Part shown: positions 27,989-35,427 of the stretch, piece after piece | Numbering within the stretch: the stretch's first letter is position 1 | Layout of the letters: every line of letters starts with the position of its first letter | Origin: Hyphomonadaceae bacterium | GTDB lineage: Bacteria; Pseudomonadota; Alphaproteobacteria; Caulobacterales; Hyphomonadaceae | Assembly (NCBI GenBank): GCA_022844475.1 | Contig: JALHLR010000006.1 | Span: forward strand, 46,669-110,668 | Reading direction: 5' to 3' | DNA length: 64,000 nucleotides | The notes under the pieces: generated by a model | What the model was told of the DNA's origin: nothing | Database searches by the model: none | The model's input: only the letters and a program-made list of their open reading frames with translations | Translations under genes and position numbers: made by a program

Positions 27989-28992
27989 GCGCGCGAACCC
28001 TTGAGGCGGTAGACCAGCACATCGTCGCTATCTCCTGCGCCGATGCGACGCAGGATTTCGCGCGGGTCGTCCTCGCGCGCGAACTGCGTGACGGAGAACT
28101 GGCCAATGCTGGGATTGGCGATCAGCCCGACATTCGGGCGGAGGCTGGCGGCGAATTCCGAGCCCTTCATGAGGCGCGCTTCGCGGACGGTATCGAGATG
28201 GTCGATGAAAGCCTCGACAGTTGGGCCCGCATCAAAGATATCGACGACGTCATTGTAGCGGAAGCCCTGCGACTTCAGCATAGCAAGCGCAGGTTCGGCG
28301 TCTGGGTGCGGGCGTGCGATGACGTGGCGCGCGGCGTCGGGCAACAGCGAAACATAGATTGGATAACGCGGCATCAGGTCCGCGATGAAGCGATGGTCGC
28401 GCGCGCTGAGCGAATCGGCCTTGCGGTACTCCATGTGAAAGAATTTCGAGCCGACCGCGTCCCAGAAGGGCGACTTGCCCTCTTCGTCCGTGAAGCCTCG
28501 GATCTCGGCCATCGCCTTCGGGCCGAAGCGGATCGGATCGGCGGCGATCAGCATCAGTCGCGCGAAAGACAGCAGCCTGCCGCGACCGCCGCCGCGAGCC
28601 TTGCGCTCGATGAACAGCGTGCCGAGCTCACTGTCGCCGTGGTAATCGTTGACGAGGAACAGCAGGTCCAGTTCGATCTTCACGCCAAGCTCGGGCGACA
28701 CCTTGGCGTCGCGCGAGATGCGATAGGAGTAAAACGGGCGTTCGACGCCGAGATTGGTGAAGATACTGGCGGTGCCAAGCAACTCGCCATCCTCCTCCAT
28801 AACCAGGAAATAGCATTCGTTCTGCGGCGCAGCTGACGGGCGTACGAAGGCCGTCAGCGAACGCTCGATGCGCGCTGCCATGGCGTCGCGCGAAGATGGC
28901 ATTGTGAGCATGCCCAGATCGACCCGCGCAATCATGGCGTCGAGCCGGTCAAGGTCGTTGCGGGTCGCGGGGCGAACGATCGCTTTACTCAT
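27985..28992 (-). CDS. astA: Arginine N-succinyltransferase
   Basis: 335 residues, the usual length. AstA transfers succinyl from succinyl-CoA to the alpha-amine of arginine, committing it to catabolism as a nitrogen and carbon source. The start VRPATRNDLDRLDAMIARVD and the blocks NECYFLVMEEDGELLGTASI, SELGTLFIERKARGGGRGRL and PFWDAVGSKFFHMEYRKAD are typical. It is the first ast gene; its stop overlaps astD by four bases. The ornithine-level aminotransferase astC and the desuccinylase astE are not in this run, so those steps must be encoded elsewhere. Confidence 0.96.
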   Translation of the reverse strand: MSKAIVRPATRNDLDRLDAMIARVDLGMLTMPSSRDAMAARIERSLTAFVRPSAAPQNECYFLVMEEDGELLGTASIFTNLGVERPFYSYRISRDAKVSPELGVKIELDLLFLVNDYHGDSELGTLFIERKARGGGRGRLLSFARLMLIAADPIRFGPKAMAEIRGFTDEEGKSPFWDAVGSKFFHMEYRKADSLSARDHRFIADLMPRYPIYVSLLPDAARHVIARPHPDAEPALAMLKSQGFRYNDVVDIFDAGPTVEAFIDHLDTVREARLMKGSEFAASLRPNVGLIANPSIGQFSVTQFAREDDPREILRRIGAGDSDDVLVYRLKGSRA

Positions 28993-29001
28993 GGCGCTGG
29001 C

Positions 29002-30138
29002 TTAGCTCCCGGCGGCGAACTGCGCCAGAGTCTCCTGTCCGAAGACTTCAACGGCGGCGCGCAGGTCAGATGGACTTACGTTGCGGCCTGTGGCGCGGAC
29101 GTAGAAGCTGTCATCGACAAGACGCCCATAGCTGCCGGACTGGGACGCCTCGTTCCAGTCCTCGACAATGATCGCGTCGCCCACCCGGCGGCGGCGGGAA
29201 TAGCCGTCGGCAGTTTCACGATCGAATTCGGACGTGCTCACGCCGCCAAAGCCGATGACCTGCGCGATCGAGGGCGAGTAGACGATCTGCAGGGACAAGC
29301 TGGTTGCGCCACCGCGATACTCGGCTTCGAGCCGTACGGTGCGCTGGCCGGGCTGGCCCGTGCGTTCGACGCCGGCGGCGACGCGGTCGAGACCAGCTAG
29401 CTGCGCCGGCGCGGCGCCCCTGAGATCGCCATTGCTGACCTGCCCCCCGCCGCCCGGCCTGAGCACGCCGGATAAATCGGGCGGAGCTGCATTTGAGCCG
29501 CGCAGCACGGGCGCGGCTGAACGTTCGAGAAGCTGCAGGCGCGGGAAATGCGGGAAGGGATTACCCGTGGGGCCGGCGACAAGCATTGCCGACATGCCCA
29601 CGACCAGCGCGACGCCGATCGCAGCGAAGATGACGACAATGGAATAGTTCACCGCGGACTTCGGCGGCGGGTGCATCACGCGAGGGACGCCCAGAAAGAG
29701 GAGGTAGAGGCTGTAGCTGGCGCCGAGCAGGGCAAACACCTGCAGCGCGGGCCAGGCAGCAAGGACGCCCGCCACCATCGCGGCGGTAATGGAATAGGCC
29801 GAAACCTTGAAGGCCTGGCGATAGCTGCGCTCCGCCCCGAAGCGGGGGGCGAGCCAGTTGATGATGTGCGCGAAGGCAAAAACAGCGGTGACGGTCAGCC
29901 CGAAGAAGATAAAGGCGGAAAACAGCACGCTGACGATCGGCGCGCGGTGCCAGTCTCCTCCCGCCTGCACGCCGACGACGTAGAGAGCTATGATGATTGC
30001 GATAGCCGGGATGGCCGCCAGCGGGGCGACGTAGCGGAACGTCAGGTGACGGGGATCGGCGTCCTCGCGGTCGATCGCCTCCCACGCGGGGCCCGGCGTC
30101 AGCAGCAAGGCTTTCACCCTTGCGATCAGCGCGAGCAT
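29002..30138 (-). CDS. Yip1-domain membrane protein with extra C-terminal domain
   Basis: 378 residues. The first ~190 are a Yip1-type membrane domain: VKALLLTPGPAWEAIDREDA is the usual opening, followed by about five helices and the RYVAPLAAIPAIAIIIALYV and LYLLFLGVPRVM blocks. Bacterial Yip1 proteins are of unknown role. After a Gly/Pro/Asn linker comes an unrecognised soluble part of about 140 residues, beta-rich, including LEAEYRGGATSLSLQIVYSP and RRVGDAIIVEDWNEASQSG, probably periplasmic. It ends nine bases before astA, so it may lead the ast operon, which would be unusual. Confidence 0.8.
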   Translation of the reverse strand: MLALIARVKALLLTPGPAWEAIDREDADPRHLTFRYVAPLAAIPAIAIIIALYVVGVQAGGDWHRAPIVSVLFSAFIFFGLTVTAVFAFAHIINWLAPRFGAERSYRQAFKVSAYSITAAMVAGVLAAWPALQVFALLGASYSLYLLFLGVPRVMHPPPKSAVNYSIVVIFAAIGVALVVGMSAMLVAGPTGNPFPHFPRLQLLERSAAPVLRGSNAAPPDLSGVLRPGGGGQVSNGDLRGAAPAQLAGLDRVAAGVERTGQPGQRTVRLEAEYRGGATSLSLQIVYSPSIAQVIGFGGVSTSEFDRETADGYSRRRRVGDAIIVEDWNEASQSGSYGRLVDDSFYVRATGRNVSPSDLRAAVEVFGQETLAQFAAGS

Positions 30139-30312
30139 GCGGGGGCCTTCTCGATCATTTCGTCAGCCTAGCCGGGGCCGCGACCGTTTCAAATGCTTGC
30201 CGTTACGCGGAATTTTGCGCAAAGCGACAATCCGGCCCACTGGCGAGTCGCGCGCGACCTGTATATGGAGGCGGGAAACTTGCGAGTTTCGCCTCAGGAC
30301 GGAGCCATCCGC

Positions 30313-32007
30313 ATGGACGCGGCCGCGACCCATGATCTGCCCTCAAACCACCCGCCCGCCAGGCGTGAGCCGACGGCAGACGAGAAGCGGCTGACCTTTT
30401 GGGCGCTGATGATCGTGTTTCTGTTGAGCGCGCTGGACCAGACAATCGTGTCCACAGCGATGCCCACGATCATCCAGCAACTGAACGGGCTAGAACTGTA
30501 TGCGTGGGTGACGACGAGCTATCTGCTCACCTCAACCGTCATGGTGCCGATCTGGGGTAAGCTGGGTGACCTCTATGGCCGCAAGCTGATCCTGCTGATC
30601 GGGATTGCGATCTTCATCGGCGGCTCGGCGCTGTGCGGGCTGGCGGGGGAGTTCGGCGAATTGCCGGTTCTGGGCGACGGGATGATGCAGCTGATCATCT
30701 TCCGCGGCATCCAGGGGATTGGCGGCGGAGCCCTGTTCACCACCGCGTTCGCAACGATCGGTGATCTCTTCCCGCCGCGCGAACGGGGCAAGTATGCGGG
30801 GATGTTCGGGGCCGTGTTCGGCCTGGCAAGCGTCGTTGGACCGATCGTCGGCGGCTACTTCACGGACAATGGCACGACAACAATTGCCGGCATGGAGATC
30901 GCTGGCTGGCGCTGGTGCTTCTACATCAACCTTCCGACGTCTCTGATCGCGCTGGCTATGATCTGGTTCAAGATGCCGAACCTTGGCCACACCGGCGGCG
31001 GCAAGATCGACTGGTTTGGAGGCCTGTTCGTCGTGATTTCGATCGGGGCGCTGATGCTCGCTCTGACGATGGGCAATGAGAGCGGCTGGCTGCACCCCGA
31101 TGTGCTGACGCTTTTCGCGATCTCGGTTGCAACCGGCGCCGTGTTCATATGGATCGAAAGCAAGGTTCCCGAGCCTATCCTGCCGCTGGCTCTCTTCAGC
31201 ATACGCGCGTTCTCGACGTCGACGATTGCATCCTTCGTGATCGCGATGGCGTTCATGGGCACGGTCATCTACATGCCGCTGTACCTGCAGCTGGGTCTGG
31301 GATTCCAGGCGACGAACAGCGGGCTGTTGCTGCTTCCGCTGATGGCAGGGCTGATCATCGCAGCAACACTGTCGGGTCGTCTGGTGACGAATACCGGCAA
31401 GTACAAGGGACTTATGCTTGGGGGAGCAGTCCTCCAGTTCATAGGCATTCTGCTGATGTCCCAGCTCGGGCCGGACGCTCAGGAATGGGACGTGATCTGG
31501 CGGCTGTTCGTGCTGGGCGTGGGGCTTGGACCGTCGCAAAGCCTCTTCAACATGGTGTCACAGAGCGCAGCTCCGATGCGGCAGATCGGTGTTGCGACAT
31601 CGACCACGATGTTCCTGCGCCAGTGCGGCGGCATGATCGGCGTGTCGATTTTCGGCGCGCTTCTGCTGGCGCACATCTCTGACTCCATCGGCAAGCTGAT
31701 GCCGGGCGCAAAGGTCGATCTCGGCGAGATGCAGCGCATGGCGCTGATGGCGTCGGAAACCGGCGCGCCTGTACCGGCTGGTATGCAGGAGTTCATCGCG
31801 AAGGCCATCTCGGATGCAATGAGCTACATCTTCATGGGCAGCCTGCTGATCGTGGCGGTAGCGTTCGTGGCGATCCTGTTCATCCCGGTGATCACGCTTC
31901 GCGGTCGCGGTCCGGGAGCAGCGGAGGCGGCTGCCGACCTGTCACCGACGATTGCGCCAACCGATGCCGCCGGCGCGAAAGCCGTGGGCCGCGGCGAGGC
32001 AGTCTAG
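30313..32007 (+). CDS. DHA2-type MFS drug/H+ antiporter (EmrB/QacA family)
   Basis: 564 residues from the ATG before DAAATHDLPSNHP, which has ggag nine bases upstream; longer in-frame starts add non-family sequence. About 14 membrane helices are expected. The family motif LSALDQTIVSTAMPTII in helix 1, KLGDLYGRKLILLIG in the 2-3 loop, and GAVFGLASVVGPIVGGYFTD (motif C, antiporter signature) in helix 5 are all present. Such pumps expel hydrophobic drugs or cations using the proton gradient. No EmrA-type adaptor or TetR regulator is adjacent, so it probably acts alone in the inner membrane. Its stop overlaps the converging gene by four bases. Confidence 0.92.
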   Translation: MDAAATHDLPSNHPPARREPTADEKRLTFWALMIVFLLSALDQTIVSTAMPTIIQQLNGLELYAWVTTSYLLTSTVMVPIWGKLGDLYGRKLILLIGIAIFIGGSALCGLAGEFGELPVLGDGMMQLIIFRGIQGIGGGALFTTAFATIGDLFPPRERGKYAGMFGAVFGLASVVGPIVGGYFTDNGTTTIAGMEIAGWRWCFYINLPTSLIALAMIWFKMPNLGHTGGGKIDWFGGLFVVISIGALMLALTMGNESGWLHPDVLTLFAISVATGAVFIWIESKVPEPILPLALFSIRAFSTSTIASFVIAMAFMGTVIYMPLYLQLGLGFQATNSGLLLLPLMAGLIIAATLSGRLVTNTGKYKGLMLGGAVLQFIGILLMSQLGPDAQEWDVIWRLFVLGVGLGPSQSLFNMVSQSAAPMRQIGVATSTTMFLRQCGGMIGVSIFGALLLAHISDSIGKLMPGAKVDLGEMQRMALMASETGAPVPAGMQEFIAKAISDAMSYIFMGSLLIVAVAFVAILFIPVITLRGRGPGAAEAAADLSPTIAPTDAAGAKAVGRGEAV

Positions 32008-33824
32008 CGAACCACGCGATAGAGGCTGAGCGGCGACGCGCCGAGATCGACCGGCACAAGCCAGTCGGGATGTTCCCCGCGCCCAAGGATCGCAGACAGA
32101 GTTTGATCTGCTGCGACGCCTTCGGCGCTGTTGCGCGCGTAGAAAGTCGTTTCCGACGCGGCTTCGCATACGAGCACATAATCGGCCGGCGACGCCTCAA
32201 CGATTGCGCGGCCGCGTTCAGGCGACGATCGCAGCGCGTCTATCGCAGTCATCGTGCCGCTAACGTTGCGATGGTAGGGGCCGGACAAGACGCTATGGTC
32301 GGTCCACACCAGCACGCCCGCGCCGAGCGCGAACTGGTTCAGCATAACGCCGGGCGGAGCGGATGCGAGTGAGCGAAACGCATCCGGCGTCGTACAGGCT
32401 CTAGATCCGGCTACGCGGGAATCATAGTCCTTCAGGACTGAGTGGTCGGTAAGGCGCGCTTGCAGTGCTTCGCCTGCACTGGCCCATGCTGCCGCAGCTG
32501 AACCAGCAGCGATCCCGGCGAAGGCCAGGGCGCGCAGGGCGGAAGCCTTCACGCGATACTCCCGGCGCGCAACCGCCACAGCCCATGCGCCGAAGGGTAT
32601 GGCGAATGCCGTCGCGAAGATCGTCCCGCGAATCTGCCATGCTAGAATGAGCCAGCCCACCAGCAGGAAACCCAGCAAGATCCATCCCACTGGCTGGCGC
32701 CAGTGGCGACGCAAATGGACGACCGCAGCGACGAGGCCGGCGAAGGCGGCGCCTGCAATGGACAGCAACATGCCCGGATCGTCGCCTAGAAGGGCTGCGA
32801 GCGAGCGCGTTTCCGATATCTGCGCCATCCAAAGGGTGTTCATGTCGTCGCCGAGCGTGGAATAGCCGCCGCCGAGGCATTGGGGAAACAGGGTGATAAG
32901 TGCAACGCCACCCACAAGGCCGAGCGCGGAAGCTAAGCCAAGGCGATGCCACAAGGTGGAGATGGCGCGCGCGGGGACACGGGCGAGCGCCATCGCTATG
33001 CCGCCCGCGATCAGGCCGAGACCGAGGAAGGGCGCGCCCATGGCGTCGCACACGGGTGCGCCCCAGTCGGCAGGCGGCACGAGCACAACGAAGGCGATGC
33101 AAGACATGGCTGACAGGCCTGCGCCGAGACGGGCGAAGCCGGCGCTGTAGTTCTGAGGATGAAGCAGCCAGAGGAAGCCGGCGATCACGAGGCCGGCCAT
33201 GACGAGCGGCACAGCCTCTGCCGCTGTCGCCATGGCAAGGCCGAGCGCTACGCCAACCCACAGGCCGGCGCGCGGTTGCTCGCGCATGCAGAGCAGCCCC
33301 CACACGCTCGCAAGCACGAGCACCAGGATGACGTTGTGATGATCGAAGGAGCCCGGCGCGAATTTCTCCGTTGCGGGGAAGGCGAGTGCTGCGATGATGG
33401 CGGCGGCCCATTGTGCCTCGCGCTTCAGCCCCTCCGTAGCGCCGAGCTCACCGCCAATTCGGACGACGAAAAACATGAAACCGCCGAGCAGGACGAGCGG
33501 CCAGGCGAACGCGACCACAATTTCGGCATTCACCTGCCCCACGATGAGCGCAAGCAGTGCGATGGGCGCTGCGAGCATCGCGTCGATCCATTGCGCCCAA
33601 TGCATCGGCGTGCCGACGGGCGGGTTGAGGCGATGCTGGATGTTGTCGAACCAATCCTGGCCGGCAAGCATGTCTCGAACGCGCACAAGGCGCATGCCGT
33701 TGTCTGGCTCGGAGAAATCCTGGTTGATCGCGGCCATGCCAGCGCCAACGATCAGGATGATCGCAGCGATCGCCCAGCCGAAAAGCCAGACCCGGTTGCT
33801 GTTTTGATCGCGCTGAAGGTGCAT
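32004..33824 (-). CDS. Large polytopic membrane protein, GT-C glycosyltransferase-like
   Basis: 606 residues from the ATG at MHLQRDQNSNR. There are about 11-12 membrane helices, then a C-terminal soluble part of some 140 residues with several cysteines (GSRACTTPDAF, DYVLVCEAASE). The first loop after helix 1 has DNGMRLVRVRDMLAGQDWFD and LNPPVGTPMHWAQWIDAMLA, a pattern seen in lipid-linked sugar-dependent GT-C proteins (PMT/oligosaccharyltransferase type), where acidic residues in the first large loop bind metal and acceptor. No donor or acceptor can be named. No polysaccharide genes are adjacent. It converges with the efflux pump gene with a four-base overlap. Confidence 0.6.
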   Translation of the reverse strand: MHLQRDQNSNRVWLFGWAIAAIILIVGAGMAAINQDFSEPDNGMRLVRVRDMLAGQDWFDNIQHRLNPPVGTPMHWAQWIDAMLAAPIALLALIVGQVNAEIVVAFAWPLVLLGGFMFFVVRIGGELGATEGLKREAQWAAAIIAALAFPATEKFAPGSFDHHNVILVLVLASVWGLLCMREQPRAGLWVGVALGLAMATAAEAVPLVMAGLVIAGFLWLLHPQNYSAGFARLGAGLSAMSCIAFVVLVPPADWGAPVCDAMGAPFLGLGLIAGGIAMALARVPARAISTLWHRLGLASALGLVGGVALITLFPQCLGGGYSTLGDDMNTLWMAQISETRSLAALLGDDPGMLLSIAGAAFAGLVAAVVHLRRHWRQPVGWILLGFLLVGWLILAWQIRGTIFATAFAIPFGAWAVAVARREYRVKASALRALAFAGIAAGSAAAAWASAGEALQARLTDHSVLKDYDSRVAGSRACTTPDAFRSLASAPPGVMLNQFALGAGVLVWTDHSVLSGPYHRNVSGTMTAIDALRSSPERGRAIVEASPADYVLVCEAASETTFYARNSAEGVAADQTLSAILGRGEHPDWLVPVDLGASPLSLYRVVR

Positions 33825-34071
33825 GCCGCCTGCTGGTCGCCGAAATCCGGGGCAACCTAGCAAGGTTGGCTTAAGTATTCGCAAAACAGCGTTTTTTGGG
33901 TGTTCTGGAGCTCCGCCGCAGTCCCGTCACGTTTGCCGCAAACAAACAGAACGGCCGCCATACGGCGAACGCCGCCCGATTTCACAACTGCACTCAAGCG
34001 GGGTCACGAACCCGCGAGTCGGCCGCCAACACCACCCGATCCCCGGAACGGCGCGCGGCCTGGAGGGAACC

Positions 34072-34641
34072 ATGAGCATCCGTAACGTCGCGCGCTTCGG
34101 CATTCTGGCGGCCGTCGCGCTGGCCGGGGCTGGCGCTGCGAACGCCGATGTCTTTCTTAAAGTTCAGTCGCTGCAGGGCGATGCGATACAACGTGGCTTC
34201 GAAGGCCAGATCCAGCTGACCGGCGCTGCGATGAGCGTTTCGAGCTGGACCGCGCCTGACCCAAGCGGCCTGGGCGATACAGTTCGCACGACGTCGGTTT
34301 CGCCGCTCTTCATCTCAAAGGCGCCTGACCGTTCTTCGCCGAAGCTGACCTCCTTCGCTGTTGAAGGCGTGCCGCTCGGCCGTGTCGAGATCACGTTCAC
34401 GGACAACACCACGCAGGCGATCACCTCGCGCTGGATCATCGAGGGCGCGGAAGTTCGCAGCATCGGTTCGAGTCCCGACCCGATGAACGCCGGCAAGCAA
34501 ACGGAGAACATCGAGATTGCATACGCCTCGATGACCTATCAGTACTTCGACCCGAGGAGCAAAACGGGCCACCCGACGGAAGAGGTTAAATTCGCGGCGC
34601 CTGAAGAACAGCTCTTTCCGTATGATGCCGGCTGCCACTAA
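34072..34641 (+). CDS. Exported Hcp-like (T6SS tube protein family) protein
   Basis: 189 residues, start fixed by ggagg six bases upstream. Residues 1-25 are a clear Sec signal with an Ala-Asn-Ala cleavage site (ANA|DVFLK). The mature protein opens DVFLKVQSLQGDAIQRGFEG and continues with the beta-strand pattern of the Hcp family, including VSPLFISKAPDRSSPKLTSF and NIEIAYASMTYQYFDP near the end. Classical Hcp is cytoplasmic and loaded into the T6SS tube, so a signal peptide argues against that route. No T6SS genes are nearby. It may be a periplasmic or secreted relative with its own role. It appears monocistronic. Confidence 0.75.
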   Translation: MSIRNVARFGILAAVALAGAGAANADVFLKVQSLQGDAIQRGFEGQIQLTGAAMSVSSWTAPDPSGLGDTVRTTSVSPLFISKAPDRSSPKLTSFAVEGVPLGRVEITFTDNTTQAITSRWIIEGAEVRSIGSSPDPMNAGKQTENIEIAYASMTYQYFDPRSKTGHPTEEVKFAAPEEQLFPYDAGCH

Positions 34642-34660
34642 TCATCTGTAAACCTGAAAA

Positions 34661-34688
34661 GGCCGGCGCGCTCCGACACGCGCCGGCC
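34661..34688 (+). terminator. Possible terminator after the Hcp-like gene
   Basis: ggccggcgcg and cgcgccggcc form a perfect ten-base-pair stem with an eight-base loop, 20 bases past the stop. It is followed by gattcattt rather than a T-run, so it could be a weak terminator or an mRNA stabiliser. Confidence 0.5.
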
Positions 34689-34750
34689 GATTCATTTGGA
34701 CCTAACCTATCCCTGCTAGAACCATGGCCGTTGCGGGAGGATTTCGTCCG

Positions 34751-35317
34751 ATGGCCAAGGCCGCGTTCCACAAGAGCCAGAAAGTGTTCGTGAAGCCCGT
34801 GGGCACGTGGGCCGTCGTCGAGCAGGTTCTGCCGCAGTGGGTCAAGGGGCTCGATGAGCCGCTGAAGGTTCATTACGACGTCGGCCTAGGCCGTGAATTC
34901 TCTGCGAGCGAACTCGTCGCCGACAAATCGGGCGCACCCATCGACGATGTCGCCGTGCTGAACAACTGGCGGATCAACCGCGCGCGCAATCGCTGGAAAG
35001 ATACAGAAGACACGACAAGCCACCCCTATCCAGGCACGTTCCCGGTCGTGACGACGGACGAGAAGAACTGGGGCGGCTGGCGCGTGCCGAGCTCGGAATA
35101 TGATCGCGATCCCGAACGCATCGAGTTCCAGGCGCGGATCATCCAGTCATCGCCGCAGCTGATGCAGATTGCCCAGGCGCTGGCAAAGTTTGGCCACCAC
35201 TATTCCGACGACATGCCGGCCGAACTGCTCGACCTTTCGAAAAAGGCGACGATGCTGTTGCGCCGGATCCACGACCGCGCGGGCGACATGTCCATTCCCG
35301 CGCAGGCGGCGGAATAG
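34751..35317 (+). CDS. Conserved hypothetical protein, family not recognised
   Basis: 188 residues from the ATG at MAKAAFHKSQKVF, with gggaggat eight bases upstream; an earlier in-frame ATG lacks this. The N-terminal 30 residues (KVFVKPVGTWAVVEQVLPQW) look like a small beta structure, the middle is rich in charged and aromatic residues (NWRINRARNRWKD, NWGGWRVPSSEYDRD), and the last 60 residues are helical (RIIQSSPQLMQIAQALAKFG onward). No signal or membrane segment is seen, so it is cytoplasmic. It is followed 110 bases later by pepN on the same strand. I cannot assign a function. Confidence 0.7.
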   Translation: MAKAAFHKSQKVFVKPVGTWAVVEQVLPQWVKGLDEPLKVHYDVGLGREFSASELVADKSGAPIDDVAVLNNWRINRARNRWKDTEDTTSHPYPGTFPVVTTDEKNWGGWRVPSSEYDRDPERIEFQARIIQSSPQLMQIAQALAKFGHHYSDDMPAELLDLSKKATMLLRRIHDRAGDMSIPAQAAE

Positions 35318-35427
35318 CCCAGCCCTCACAGGTGCAGAAAGCCGCGTGGCGCCCTTTATCTTGGGCGCAAACCCTGTAGGCATTCGCGAGCCGCAGCTTC
35401 CGTGCGGTGAAGACCGAGCAGCCGCCC

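Noticed and set aside
32422..33411. Second long minus-strand frame within the GT-C-like gene
   Set aside because: Very Arg-rich alternative frame of a clear membrane protein.
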